DNA of 55,289 bases. Origin: Acidobacteriota bacterium. Lineage in GTDB: Bacteria; Acidobacteriota; Vicinamibacteria; Vicinamibacterales; JAHECP01. Below are positions 32,294 to 40,889 of the stretch, piece after piece. Where the stretch lies: contig JAHECP010000007.1 of NCBI GenBank assembly GCA_024641665.1, positions 21,847-77,135 of the forward strand, given 5' to 3'. The notes beneath the pieces are model-generated. The model made no database searches. It had not been told where the DNA came from and was given only the letters and a program-made list of their open reading frames with translations. A program made the translations under genes and the position numbers. Position 1 is the first letter of the stretch. Each line of letters starts with the position of its first letter.

Positions 32294-33739
32294 TCAGTCC
32301 CGCGTCGCGATGGGCACCAGCGGCCGATTACCCAGGCGGACGGCGCCCTTCTCGGTGACCAGGAGCGATTCGCCGAGTTGCACGGGACGGTTCCTCTCGC
32401 CCACGTCCTTGATCTTCGCGCGATCGAGGGTGACGGCGGGCTTGAAGTCGAAGATGTGCCCCGGCTGCATGGCCACGAGGTTGTCCTCAGCCGACTGCCG
32501 CGGGCGTGACAGGAAGCCGAGGCCACCGCCGTGGGTGTTGAGCCCGCTGCCCCGCTCGCCGAACTCCTTGAAGGTCTCGGCGTTGTTCGCCACGAAGTCG
32601 CCGTAGGTGGTCTTGCCCGGCTGGATGAAGGCGATCGCCCGCTCGATGACCTTCGCGAGTAACTCGATCGCGGTTCGATAGTACTCGTACCCCGGCATCG
32701 ACTTGCTGCCAATGAAGAAGGCGTGGTTGATCTGGGAGCCGTAGCCCTGGTACGCGGAGCTGATCTCCTGGTTGCAGATCTGTCCCACGTGCACGGGATA
32801 GTCCGTCGGTTCGCCCAGCGAGGCGTTGCCTCCGGCGTCGAAGCCAATCGAGCAGCGGAAAATGTCCTCACCAGCGCCGGCGTACATCTCCCGGAAGCAC
32901 GCCCACCAGAGATCCGCCTGGCGGGGAGCCCCGTTGCGGGCCGCCGCGATGACCGCCGCGAGGCCGTGCTCGTTGAGCGCGACGGCTTTTCGGAGGACGT
33001 CCTGTTCCTCCGGACCCTTTGACATGGCCGCGTCCTCGATCGGACCCGTGTCGTTGCCCACCTGCGGCGGGAACTGATCGATGGGCAGGAACACCACGCC
33101 GGGCAGGGCCGCTTTGAGCCGCTCGAACCAGGTGTACGACACCAGGCCCTCCGGGTCGAAGCGGCTGCCCTGCAGCTTGGCTACGCCGATGCGCATTCCC
33201 GCACGGTTGAATCCCTCGGCCGCCAGCAGTTTGGCCAGGGCCTCGGATCCCGATTCAGCCCTGAGCACCAGCTTGCCGTCGGACAGCCACCCGCCAGGCT
33301 GGAGCCTGCGGGTCCACTCGACCACGTGACGCGTTCCGCTGATGTGAGCGATCACGGGTCTGGCCGCGTCGCGGGGAAAGAGCACCTCGGGTGCGGGCTG
33401 CGAGTACTTCTGGATCGCCGTCTGGGTGAGGTACCTAGCGTTGTTGCCCAGGGCGTCGCTGCCGGCCGTGATGATGGCGTCCAGGTTCCACTGCGGCTTG
33501 GCCATGTTGGCGCGGACCACCGCCCAGCGCCGGTTGCGCTCGGCCAGTGAGAACACGGGCGAGGGCACCGTGAACGCGGGGAACCGCGCCTGGCCCCGAC
33601 CTTGGACGGCCCACTCGCCGCCAGCGCCCAGGGCGCGCCCCAGCGGCACCCCCACGCCCGCTGCCGCCGCGGTTTGCAGCATCCGCCGACGGGAGAAGCC
33701 GTGCTCGCCGCCATCCGAGCCTCGTGTCCTTCGTGCCAT
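32294..33739 (-). CDS. Tat-exported M24-fold protein lacking canonical metal ligands
   Basis: A 481-residue protein with a twin-arginine signal (FSRRRMLQTAAAAGVG, about 15-30), a creatinase-like N-terminal domain and a pita-bread C-terminal domain. Aminopeptidase P/methionine aminopeptidase relatives bind two metals through D, D, H, E, E. Here the first strand pair reads NQEISSAYQGYGSQINHAF, so neither canonical Asp is in place, and the histidine region reads GSGLNTHGGGLGF. Only the final E (VTEKGAVRLG) looks conserved. Metal-free creatinase-type chemistry, a different substrate or loss of activity are all possible. It follows the TonB receptor on the same strand, with a hairpin between them. 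Confidence 0.8.
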   Translation of the reverse strand: MARRTRGSDGGEHGFSRRRMLQTAAAAGVGVPLGRALGAGGEWAVQGRGQARFPAFTVPSPVFSLAERNRRWAVVRANMAKPQWNLDAIITAGSDALGNNARYLTQTAIQKYSQPAPEVLFPRDAARPVIAHISGTRHVVEWTRRLQPGGWLSDGKLVLRAESGSEALAKLLAAEGFNRAGMRIGVAKLQGSRFDPEGLVSYTWFERLKAALPGVVFLPIDQFPPQVGNDTGPIEDAAMSKGPEEQDVLRKAVALNEHGLAAVIAAARNGAPRQADLWWACFREMYAGAGEDIFRCSIGFDAGGNASLGEPTDYPVHVGQICNQEISSAYQGYGSQINHAFFIGSKSMPGYEYYRTAIELLAKVIERAIAFIQPGKTTYGDFVANNAETFKEFGERGSGLNTHGGGLGFLSRPRQSAEDNLVAMQPGHIFDFKPAVTLDRAKIKDVGERNRPVQLGESLLVTEKGAVRLGNRPLVPIATRD

Positions 33740-33882
33740 GGTTCGTCCCCCTCGGACGTTCTGTGTGAGTTTCTTGGGTGGTGCCGGCCGCTGTCCGCAG
33801 GCGGACTGGCCAGGAAGGGGTACAGGAAGGCGGTCTGGCGGGCTCCCCGCAGTTTCTGGAAGAGCAAGTGGCGCCTCCGGCG

Positions 33883-33912
33883 CGACGCGGGGGCTGGGAA
33901 GCCCCCGCGTCG
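33883..33912. terminator. Perfect 13-bp hairpin after the TonB receptor gene
   Basis: CGACGCGGGGGCT (33883-33895) and AGCCCCCGCGTCG (33900-33912) form a perfect 13-bp stem with a GGGA loop, 20 bp beyond the receptor stop. It may terminate or attenuate transcription before the M24 gene. No U-tract. Confidence 0.6.
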
Positions 33913-33932
33913 CCGCCGCTTGACGAAGACGC

Positions 33933-36785
33933 CTACCAGGTCATTCGGAAGCCAAACTGCGCCGTGCGATACTCGCCGGCAATGTGCTGCAGGTAGTCGC
34001 TCGAGTTTTCCACGGTGCCGATTTGCCAGTTCGGCCGGTTGAGCAGGTTGAACACTTCCGCGATAGCATCGATCGAGACGCCCCCGATCACGGGGAGCCT
34101 TTGCTGTAGCCGCAGGTCCGTCCGGCTGGCCGAGGGCCCGACGAGGTTGTTGCGCGGGATGATCGTGCCGTCGGGGCGGAGGCGTTCGGTTCCGCCATTT
34201 CCACTCACGTCGCGCACATCGGCACCCCAGGTGCCCTGATCCCGGACGCCCGAGCCCACGTACTGGATCGCGCTCACCTGGAAGCCGTGGCCGACTTCCC
34301 AGATGCCGGAGAACGTGGCACGGTGGCGCTGGTCGCCGGCCCCCAGACCCCACTCACCGGCGAGATCGGCAGCGACCGGGAACGGAACCGGCGTGATGCC
34401 GCTGAACGGCGGCGGTTCCGCGTCCCAGAACCACCGCAGCGAGTAGTTCCCCGAGGCCTGCCAGTGATTGCCGAACCGCTTATTGAAGGCGAATCGGAGT
34501 TCCTGAGTGGTGGAGCGGCCCAGGTGCACGGTCGCACTCACGGCGCCCCACTCGGGCAGGAACCGGTCGCTGGCGTCGCTGAACGGATAGTTGGCGCCGG
34601 TGGTCGGGTCGTACGTCAGGTTGATGTTGTCGAGGCCACCCTTCTCGCGCGTGCCGTGGGTGAGGATGTAATCGGCCTCGAGGCCCATGTTCTCGCCGAC
34701 CTGCCGCTGGACGCCGATGGAGGTCTGCCACTCGTGTGCCAGCTTCTCGTACTTCGGATCCAGGATCACTTCGATGAGATCCAGGTAGATACAACCGGGC
34801 GCGCCGTTGTTGGCGTGGCAGAACTGCGACTGGGCCTGTTCGAAGGTCGGCAACGGCTGCCCGTTCGTCGGGTTGGAGGCGAAATCCGGACGGCCGTCGT
34901 TCACGTACCGCATGATGCTGATCTGTGCATTGCCCTTCGCCTGAGTCTCTTCACCGGAGATCGCATCGCCGACGAACAGGCCGACCCCGCCGCGGAGCAC
35001 CGTCTTGTCGTCCAACTTGTAGGCAAAGCCGAACCGCGGCTGGACGTTGGTCAGGTCGTTGTAGTTCCCGGGCTTCTCCCACGGCCCCAGGGTGACCTCC
35101 GCAAACGCGCCGATCGCGACGTCCCAGCGCACCCCGAGATTCAGCGTCAGACGATCCGACACCGCCCAGTCGTCTTGCGCCCAGGCGCCGAACTTCCCCG
35201 ACTGGAGCCAATTGTTGAAGTCGCCGACGCCGATGATGTAGCTCCGCGTGATCGGGGAGAGGGCCTGCAGGTCCCAGGTGTCGACGTTGTTCCACACCGG
35301 AAAGAGCTGCTCGATGTTGGCGGGCACGGGCCCGCCCCTGGCGTCGATCTCGCCGCTCGCGTACCGCCGGTTCGCCTGAATCTGTCTGCGAAACAGGAAC
35401 TCCGACCCGATCCTCAAGTCGTGACGGCCGCGCGCCTCGTACGAGAACGTGAAGTTGTCGCGGATGCTGTAGACCCACTGGTCCTGGTGCCGCGGGATGT
35501 ACGGGTTCGGGAGCATGTTGAAGCCCCGGAACCTGATGCGAGGCGACCCGATTCCAAGGCCGTTCCAGTCGTCCGCCCAATGGGTGAGGGGCGCCTCTTC
35601 GAAACCGTACACGGCCCGCCCGCCTTCGATCTCGTTCACCGCCCGATTGCTCAGGACCTGCGTGAACCTCCCGTAGGCCTCGGTGTTGTAATCACGATAC
35701 TGGGTCGTCGCAGCTGGGTGAGAGTTGTTGCCCGTGTTGAACGGCCTCCACGTCCCGGTATGGGAATACTTGCCCATCAGTCTCATGTTGGGGGACAGCT
35801 CGTAGTCGAGGCGCACGCCGCCCTTCATGATCGACTTCTTGCCCTGCAGCGTGATGTTGAACGACGGGTACGGCGTGTTCCAGACGCTGGTGGTCGGTTC
35901 GCGCTCGTACTCGTAGTTGCCGAAGTAATGGAGTTTGTCCATCACGATCGGGCCGCCCGCGGCCACGCTTATCTGCTGATTGCTGATCGGCAAGACCTCG
36001 TTCAGAACCGGCTCCTTCGCGTTGAACTTACTGCTGCGAAAGTTGCCCCGGAGCATGCCCGAGAACTTGTTGGTGCCCGACTTGGAGATGATGTTGATCA
36101 GGACGCCCGAGGACCGGCCAAAGGTCGCGTCGAACCGGTTCGCGACGTACTGAAACTCCTGAATCATGTCCTGGCTGTACTTGGGCTGGTAGCCGGTCCC
36201 GAGATCCCTGGTCACCTGCTGGCCGTCCAGGTTGATCTGGAACTCCCGCACGTCGCCTTGCCGCCCTCTGTCCGGCAGCGGTTGGCTGGCGTTCTCCTCC
36301 GTCGTCCGGGCCCCGGGAGCCAGGAGCGCGAGCGCCATGAAGTTGCGTCCCTCCACCGGGAGCTCCGCCACCTGGCGGGGATCGACGTTGCCGCCCAGGG
36401 TCGACGAGGTCGTGTCGACGAGCGGTGCTTCACCCGTGACCGTCACCGTTTCCTGCAGGTTGCTGGGGGCCATCTGCAGGTTGATGGTGGCCGTCTGTCC
36501 CACCAGCAACTGGATGCCGTGTTGCGTGACGGTCCCAAAGCCGGAGAGCTCACACGAGATCCGGTACGAACCGGTGAGCACGCCGATCCGATAGCGGCCG
36601 CGCGCATCGGTGACCGCCACGAAGGTGTTGCCCGTGGCCTCGTTGGTCGCCGTAACCGTGACACCGGGCAGTACGGCGCCCGATGAGTCGGTGAGCGTAC
36701 CGTTCAGCACCGCTTCCTGCGCGTACCCGATGGTCGGAAGCGCCAGGATGGCGCACAGGACAAGAAAACGCCTCACGACTGTCAT
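33933..36785 (-). CDS. TonB-dependent receptor, Oar-like, with carboxypeptidase-regulatory N-terminal domain
   Basis: A 950-residue outer-membrane receptor. A signal peptide (to about residue 22) precedes an Ig-like carboxypeptidase regulatory domain (LNGTLTDSSGAVLPGVTVTA, about 25-110), the linker LQETVTVTGEAPLVDTTSS, a plug domain and a 22-stranded barrel ending FGFRMTW. This architecture is abundant in Acidobacteria and is thought to import polymers, glycans or aromatic ligands. The start at 36785 follows AAGGAGGG. Promoter site D, about 300 bp upstream, links it to the FadR-like regulon. The classical N-terminal TonB box cannot be identified by eye. Confidence 0.92.
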   Translation of the reverse strand: MTVVRRFLVLCAILALPTIGYAQEAVLNGTLTDSSGAVLPGVTVTATNEATGNTFVAVTDARGRYRIGVLTGSYRISCELSGFGTVTQHGIQLLVGQTATINLQMAPSNLQETVTVTGEAPLVDTTSSTLGGNVDPRQVAELPVEGRNFMALALLAPGARTTEENASQPLPDRGRQGDVREFQINLDGQQVTRDLGTGYQPKYSQDMIQEFQYVANRFDATFGRSSGVLINIISKSGTNKFSGMLRGNFRSSKFNAKEPVLNEVLPISNQQISVAAGGPIVMDKLHYFGNYEYEREPTTSVWNTPYPSFNITLQGKKSIMKGGVRLDYELSPNMRLMGKYSHTGTWRPFNTGNNSHPAATTQYRDYNTEAYGRFTQVLSNRAVNEIEGGRAVYGFEEAPLTHWADDWNGLGIGSPRIRFRGFNMLPNPYIPRHQDQWVYSIRDNFTFSYEARGRHDLRIGSEFLFRRQIQANRRYASGEIDARGGPVPANIEQLFPVWNNVDTWDLQALSPITRSYIIGVGDFNNWLQSGKFGAWAQDDWAVSDRLTLNLGVRWDVAIGAFAEVTLGPWEKPGNYNDLTNVQPRFGFAYKLDDKTVLRGGVGLFVGDAISGEETQAKGNAQISIMRYVNDGRPDFASNPTNGQPLPTFEQAQSQFCHANNGAPGCIYLDLIEVILDPKYEKLAHEWQTSIGVQRQVGENMGLEADYILTHGTREKGGLDNINLTYDPTTGANYPFSDASDRFLPEWGAVSATVHLGRSTTQELRFAFNKRFGNHWQASGNYSLRWFWDAEPPPFSGITPVPFPVAADLAGEWGLGAGDQRHRATFSGIWEVGHGFQVSAIQYVGSGVRDQGTWGADVRDVSGNGGTERLRPDGTIIPRNNLVGPSASRTDLRLQQRLPVIGGVSIDAIAEVFNLLNRPNWQIGTVENSSDYLQHIAGEYRTAQFGFRMTW

Positions 36786-37072
36786 CGACGCCCTCCTTGC
36801 TTTCACGATGAACGGGTTTGCCGTCGCGAACGCGCCCGATTCGACTCGACCTGCGTCGCGCGTCCGCATGGGAAGTCCGACAGCGGACCGCAGGCGGTCC
36901 TGTCTGCCGGGCCGAGCATTTGCAACTTGGTGCTGACCGTGGGTAGAGTAGCGTGCCGCCGACGGGGCGGACGCTGACGCCGCGCAAAGCCGGGGGGTGG
37001 AGACGCCTCACAGGCGTGCTCATCGGCTTCCTCCTGCACGGTGAAGACTGGCCCAACCTGCAGACCACCGAA

Positions 37073-37114
37073 CTGGTGCGGTCACTCTACCATCTGGCGG
37101 TCTAACCATGTCAA
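37073..37114 (-). promoter_or_regulatory. Site D: receptor promoter related to sites A-C
   Basis: On the minus strand TTGACA (37114-37109), 19 bp, TAGAGT (37089-37084) with TGG before it, then GACCGCACCAG in place of TGTCGGACCAG. The promoter core matches sites A-C; the operator half is diverged but keeps ACCA. It likely drives the TonB receptor. Confidence 0.6.
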
Positions 37115-37254
37115 GAGGATTTTCGGTGCTTCGCCCTCAGGTCGCCGACAACTCGGCAGGCGTGGGTCCAGTTGATGAGCTAGCCAGCCGGGATCCCGCA
37201 GCCCGCCCTGAGGGGACCCTCGCTGCGGATCCAGCCCGGCAGTGGGGCGCTCCC

Positions 37255-37282
37255 TTGACAGATCGGCGGCTCCGGCGATAAT
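37255..37282 (+). promoter_or_regulatory. Sigma-70 promoter of the amidohydrolase gene
   Basis: TTGACA (37255-37260), 16-bp spacer, GATAAT (37277-37282). Both hexamers are strong. The leader to the ATG at 37503 would be about 215 nt. Confidence 0.65.
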
Positions 37283-37502
37283 CCGCCCTGTGGTCGGGGC
37301 GGGGCAATGCCCGAAGGGGGCGCGGTCCGCCCATCAGGCCGGCCGCGCGTCAACCCGGATTGGGCCTGTGCGTGGTCGAAGGCCGCAATGGCGGCGGGCG
37401 GGAACCGCGCCCCAGGCTGCCGTGTATCCGGCAGTCCTCACCATCAGGGCGAGGGCGGTGGGTCGGGGGGACCCGGTTGGCCCGAGGGCGAGGGAGGAGT
37501 CC

Positions 37503-38594
37503 ATGCCGAATCGCAGAGAGTTCGTCAGAACCGTGGCGGGGGCGGCAGCTGGACTGGTGGTGACCGACCGCGCGTGGGCGGGGGCTGGCCTGCCACGCAA
37601 CCAGACCACGCCCGCGACGCGCCGCGAAGTCTTCGTCGGAAACCGGCGTGTCAAGGTGGTCGACGTGCACTGCCATTGCGTCGTTCCGGAGGTGGCGGAG
37701 GTCGTGAAAGGCACGCCTCTCGAGGGCGCTGGCAGAGGCGGTGGGGGGAACGTCCTCGGGCCGCAGCGCCTGGAGTTCATGGACCGGCAGGGCGTCGATG
37801 TCGAGGCGCTCAGCATCAACGGGTACTGGTGGTATGCGGCCGACCGTGACCTGGCGCGCCGAATCGTTCAGGTCCAGAACGAGACCCTGGCGCGGTGGGT
37901 GGCCGCCCACCCGGATCGTTTCGTGGCGCTCGCGTCCGTCGCGCTCCAGTATCCCGATCTGGCTGCCGAGCAGCTGGAACACGCCGTCACGCAGCTGGGG
38001 CTGCGGGGCGTGTCAATCGGCGGCCACGTGAAGACCCAGGATCTCTCGCTGGCGATGTTCGATCCCTTCTGGGCCAAGGCCGCGGAGCTCGGGGTCCTGG
38101 TGCTCATGCATCCTCAAGGCGCCGACAACGTGCTGCGCGACGGCGCGTTGAAGGGCCGAGGCGATCTGGGCAACATCATCGGCAATCCGCTCGAGACCGC
38201 CGTGTTCCTCTCCCGGCTGATCTTCGACGGGACGCTGGACAAGTTCCCGGGACTGAAGATCCTCGGCCCGCACGCCGGCGGGTATCTGCCCTCGTATCTC
38301 GGTCGCACGGATGTCGCCTGCGAGGTGCGGAGCAACGCCAATTGCGCCAACAAGAGACGGCCGCGTGACTACTTCAAGCGGGAGATCTTCATCGACACCA
38401 TGGTCTTCTCGGAAGAGGGGCTGCGGCATCTGGTGGCCGAGGTCGGCGTGAGTCAGATCGTGTACGGGACCGACGTTCCGTTCAACTGGCCGGCTACGGT
38501 GGACCTGGTCCTGAACGCGCCATTCTTGAGCGACGCCGACAAGGCCGCAATCCTGGGCGGCAACGCCGCGAAGCTGCTTCGCATCACGGCCTGA
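37503..38594 (+). CDS. Tat-exported amidohydrolase-2 family protein (ACMSD/LigW-like)
   Basis: A 363-residue metal-dependent TIM-barrel enzyme. The twin-arginine signal is NRREFVRTVAGAAAG. Metal and catalytic residues follow the amidohydrolase-2 pattern: HCH in VVDVHCHCVV, H in VLVLMHPQG, H in ILGPHAGGY and D in YGTDVPFNW. This family includes aminocarboxymuconate-semialdehyde, 5-carboxyvanillate and gamma-resorcylate decarboxylases and lactonases, usually cytoplasmic; export is notable. GAGGAG lies 4 bp before the start. The neighbourhood of hydrolases and a CMD-like protein fits ring-cleavage-type substrates, but no ring-cleaving dioxygenase is present. Confidence 0.87.
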   Translation: MPNRREFVRTVAGAAAGLVVTDRAWAGAGLPRNQTTPATRREVFVGNRRVKVVDVHCHCVVPEVAEVVKGTPLEGAGRGGGGNVLGPQRLEFMDRQGVDVEALSINGYWWYAADRDLARRIVQVQNETLARWVAAHPDRFVALASVALQYPDLAAEQLEHAVTQLGLRGVSIGGHVKTQDLSLAMFDPFWAKAAELGVLVLMHPQGADNVLRDGALKGRGDLGNIIGNPLETAVFLSRLIFDGTLDKFPGLKILGPHAGGYLPSYLGRTDVACEVRSNANCANKRRPRDYFKREIFIDTMVFSEEGLRHLVAEVGVSQIVYGTDVPFNWPATVDLVLNAPFLSDADKAAILGGNAAKLLRITA

Positions 38595-38598
38595 CCGC

Positions 38599-38611
38599 GC
38601 GCCTTCGGCGC
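38599..38611. terminator. Small UUCG-capped hairpin between convergent genes
   Basis: GCGCC-TTC-GGCGC forms a short stem with a stable C(UUCG)G cap, 5 bp after the amidohydrolase stop. Too short to be sure of termination. Confidence 0.3.
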
Positions 38612-38669
38612 AGCCTCGTGACGCCGGGTCACAACGGCGGACCGCGACCACGTGGGGCCGATTGCGGTT

Positions 38670-39536
38670 CTACTTCTCCACCACCGGAGCGGCGGCCTGG
38701 ATGGTCGTCTGAAAACTGGCGGTCATCCTCCACCGGCCGCCCTGTTTGATCCACACGCGGGTAATGTGGGAGGGCTTGCCACGGTGCGGCAGGCTCTGGC
38801 AGGTCATCACCACCGTGTCGCCGATCGTGAACATCCGCGTGTGATCGGGAGCCAGCTGCGCCGGCGCCCCGTTGGTCCCGGCTGCCTTCTGGCGGTTGAG
38901 GATGGCGATGCGGCCGTCCTTCGTGACCGGGTCCGTGGCGCCCGAGCTGATCACCACGAACTCATCCACGAAATGCGGCGCCCACGCCTTCGCATCCCCG
39001 GCGAAGACGGCGGTCTCCAGTTCCTGCCATGACTTGATGACGGCGGCCTCCGCGTCGTTCTTCGGCTGGTAGGGAACGGTCTTGCAGGGATTGACGCACT
39101 CGCTGACGGGCGGCGCGGGCGTGCCAGCCTTCTCCGCCTGCTTCACTTCGTGGTAGACGAGCAGACGCCAGCCCGCTGGACGCCTGGCCCATACCCGCAG
39201 CACGTGCAGCTTTCCACTGTCGGTTCTCACGGTGACAACCTGGTCGTAGCTGTAGTACGTCGATCCGGTATCGCCGACCGTGGAAGCCGGCAGCTGCTCG
39301 AGGATCTGGGTCCTGTTCCGGGTCTTCCCCTGCCAATCGGTCCAGATGAGCTCGGCATCGAGCAGCGGACTCACCGCGGCCTTGTCCGACCTGGCGAGCG
39401 CCTGCACGAACGCGTGGTCTGCCTGAAGCGCGTCCTGCTCGGCGGGGGCAGCGAAGATGGGCCCGCTGCCGATCGCGACCAGGGTGCCGAGACCCATCAC
39501 CGCCGTCACGAGCGCACGGAGAATCCGTCGTCGCAC
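38670..39536 (-). CDS. Exported protein with two NTF2-like (DUF4440/SnoaL) domains
   Basis: A 288-residue exported protein. A GTG start at 39536 is chosen because AAGGAGG lies 5 bp upstream; an in-frame ATG at 39560 has a poorer site. After the signal peptide (MRRRILRALVTAV to IFAAP) come two tandem cone-fold domains. The first is about residues 35-130 (DHAFVQALARSDKAAVSPLL, then RVWARRPAGWRLLVYHEV). The second is about 155-275 (SWQELETAVFAGDAKAWAPH, then RVWIKQGGRWRMTASFQT). Both keep the W-R terminal strand of the SnoaL/DUF4440 family. Such proteins bind or isomerise small molecules; no catalytic assignment is possible. Confidence 0.8.
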   Translation of the reverse strand: MRRRILRALVTAVMGLGTLVAIGSGPIFAAPAEQDALQADHAFVQALARSDKAAVSPLLDAELIWTDWQGKTRNRTQILEQLPASTVGDTGSTYYSYDQVVTVRTDSGKLHVLRVWARRPAGWRLLVYHEVKQAEKAGTPAPPVSECVNPCKTVPYQPKNDAEAAVIKSWQELETAVFAGDAKAWAPHFVDEFVVISSGATDPVTKDGRIAILNRQKAAGTNGAPAQLAPDHTRMFTIGDTVVMTCQSLPHRGKPSHITRVWIKQGGRWRMTASFQTTIQAAAPVVEK

Positions 39537-39645
39537 AGCATCCTCCTTGAAACGAGACATGGCGAGCGCTCCACGCACGCGATGCCGATGGCGGCGTGGA
39601 CGAGGTCGCGCAGGCGGCGCCCCAGTGTCGCCTGCACGGCACTCT

Positions 39646-39673
39646 AGTATCTGTGGTGCGCGACCCGTGTCAA
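39646..39673 (-). promoter_or_regulatory. Promoter of the NTF2-like gene
   Basis: On the minus strand TTGACA (39673-39668), 16 bp, GATACT (39651-39646). The leader would be about 105 nt. A TAGAGT like that of sites A-D also occurs next to it, but at a different spacing. Confidence 0.55.
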
Positions 39674-39823
39674 CACCAAACGGAAACTCGTCGACGAGAT
39701 GAGCATGAACTTGGCGACGCGTCCGGCCACCTGCGTGATGGCAGGGACGCCGGTCACGTGTAGAATGCCGGCGGCGCGGCACGACTCCGTCCACCTTCCA
39801 CCACGCACCATCCGGAGGCCGCC

Positions 39824-40807
39824 ATGTCCATCGGAAAGACCAGCGTCCGCTTCGTCCCGCCGGTGCTTCTGGCGCTCGCCGTTGTCGGTCTTCTGTTGGC
39901 GTCGCAGGGTGTCAGGACGCAGGGGGCGGGCTTTCAGCTCGAAGAGGCGACGATCGCGGACGTGCACCGCGCCATCCAGACCGGCCAGGTTACCTGCCGC
40001 GGGCTCGTCCAGGCCTACATCGACCGCGCGAAGGCGTACAACGGCGTGAGCGACCGCCTGGTCACAAGGGACGGCGCGCCGATCCCGCCGGCTCCCGGGA
40101 CGGTGCGCGCGGGGTCTCCGCTGAAGTTCCCCACCGAGACGGTGGCCATCTCGACGCTCGTGCCCGATTTCAATCAGTACGCCGCGCGCCGGGCGGTCGA
40201 CTGGGCGGCCCGCGGCTTCACGGAAACGCTCGTGGACTTTCCCACGCTCAACGCGCACTCGAAGTTCTGGGGCGACGATCAGCGCGCGGCGTTCGAGAAC
40301 TGCGAGGAGGTCCGGAACATCCGCCGCCCGCTCGGCGAGGTCCAGGGTCTCGACGAACGGATCCTGCTCCGCGAGCTGCTGCGTCGCGTCGAGATGAAGG
40401 TCATTCAGGAAAACCACCTCGACGTCGTCGTCCGCCTGCACACGCCGCTGCCGCCCGGGCAGATTGGCCTGGCGTCACCGCCGGGACCACGGGGGGACAT
40501 GCGCGGGGAGATCCGGATGGGCCCCTTCGCGGGGCTGACCGAGGTGCTCATCCCGGCGGGCTACGTGCGCACGGTGTACGACCCGACGTTCGTGCTGAGC
40601 CCCGACAAGCAGCGGTACCTCGCGAGAAACACCGACACCCCGACGACGCTGCCGGCACCCGGGCTGCCGTTCTCGCTGGTCTTCCGGGCGGAGCCAGGGG
40701 CGGAGGATCGGATCCTCAAGGTCGCGTCGGCGTACGAGGCGGCGTCGAAGCGGCGCGTGCCGCCCCCCGCGTACCCTCCACTCCGCGCCACCGCCGGGCG
40801 GCGCTGA
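39824..40807 (+). CDS. Amidase-signature-like protein without the catalytic core
   Basis: A 327-residue exported protein (signal peptide to about residue 33). The N-terminus FQLEEATIADVHRAIQTGQV...GLVQAYIDRAKAYN is the start of amidase-signature enzymes. The C-terminus (LTEVLIPAGYVRTVYDP, then TTLPAPGLPFSLVFRAEPG) is their end. Amidases of this type are about 500-600 residues and use a Ser-cisSer-Lys triad in a GGSSGG-like loop; that loop and its surroundings are absent. An in-frame internal deletion around residues 110-150 would explain this. GGAGG precedes the start, so it may still be translated. Probably catalytically dead. Confidence 0.65.
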   Translation: MSIGKTSVRFVPPVLLALAVVGLLLASQGVRTQGAGFQLEEATIADVHRAIQTGQVTCRGLVQAYIDRAKAYNGVSDRLVTRDGAPIPPAPGTVRAGSPLKFPTETVAISTLVPDFNQYAARRAVDWAARGFTETLVDFPTLNAHSKFWGDDQRAAFENCEEVRNIRRPLGEVQGLDERILLRELLRRVEMKVIQENHLDVVVRLHTPLPPGQIGLASPPGPRGDMRGEIRMGPFAGLTEVLIPAGYVRTVYDPTFVLSPDKQRYLARNTDTPTTLPAPGLPFSLVFRAEPGAEDRILKVASAYEAASKRRVPPPAYPPLRATAGRR

Positions 40808-40849
40808 CCGACGCGCGGGGATTGCCCGTCCGCCCCCGGGGAGACGCCG

Positions 40850-40869
40850 GGCCGGCCTCATGGCCGGCC
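40850..40869. terminator. Hairpin between convergent genes
   Basis: GGCCGGCC (40850-40857), loop TCAT, GGCCGGCC (40862-40869): an 8-bp perfect stem between the amidase-like gene and the convergent SuyB-like gene. No U-tract. Confidence 0.5.
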
Positions 40870-40889
40870 GGCCCGCGCGGGCTCCGCCA

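Larger units (their letters stand above)
36786..37502. other. 717-bp divergent intergenic region
   Basis: It separates the receptor gene (minus) from the amidohydrolase gene (plus). It holds promoter site D (37073-37114, minus) and a sigma-70-type promoter (37255-37282, plus). The receptor would have a leader of about 290 nt. That leader contains an ATG at 37023 behind AGGAGGAAGCCG, whose frame runs into the receptor gene but has no recognisable protein character. Nothing else supported. Confidence 0.6.

Noticed and set aside
32225-32509. A 94-residue plus-strand frame starting with a helix-turn-helix sequence
   Set aside because: Only its first 20 codons resemble FadR; the rest is antisense to the M24 gene, so it is a relic, not a small regulator.
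36786-37023. ATG at 37023 behind AGGAGGAAGCCG in the receptor leader, frame running into the receptor gene
   Set aside because: The site is good, but the encoded peptide is low-complexity and basic, overlaps the receptor out of frame and has no recognisable family; kept only as a possible upstream ORF.
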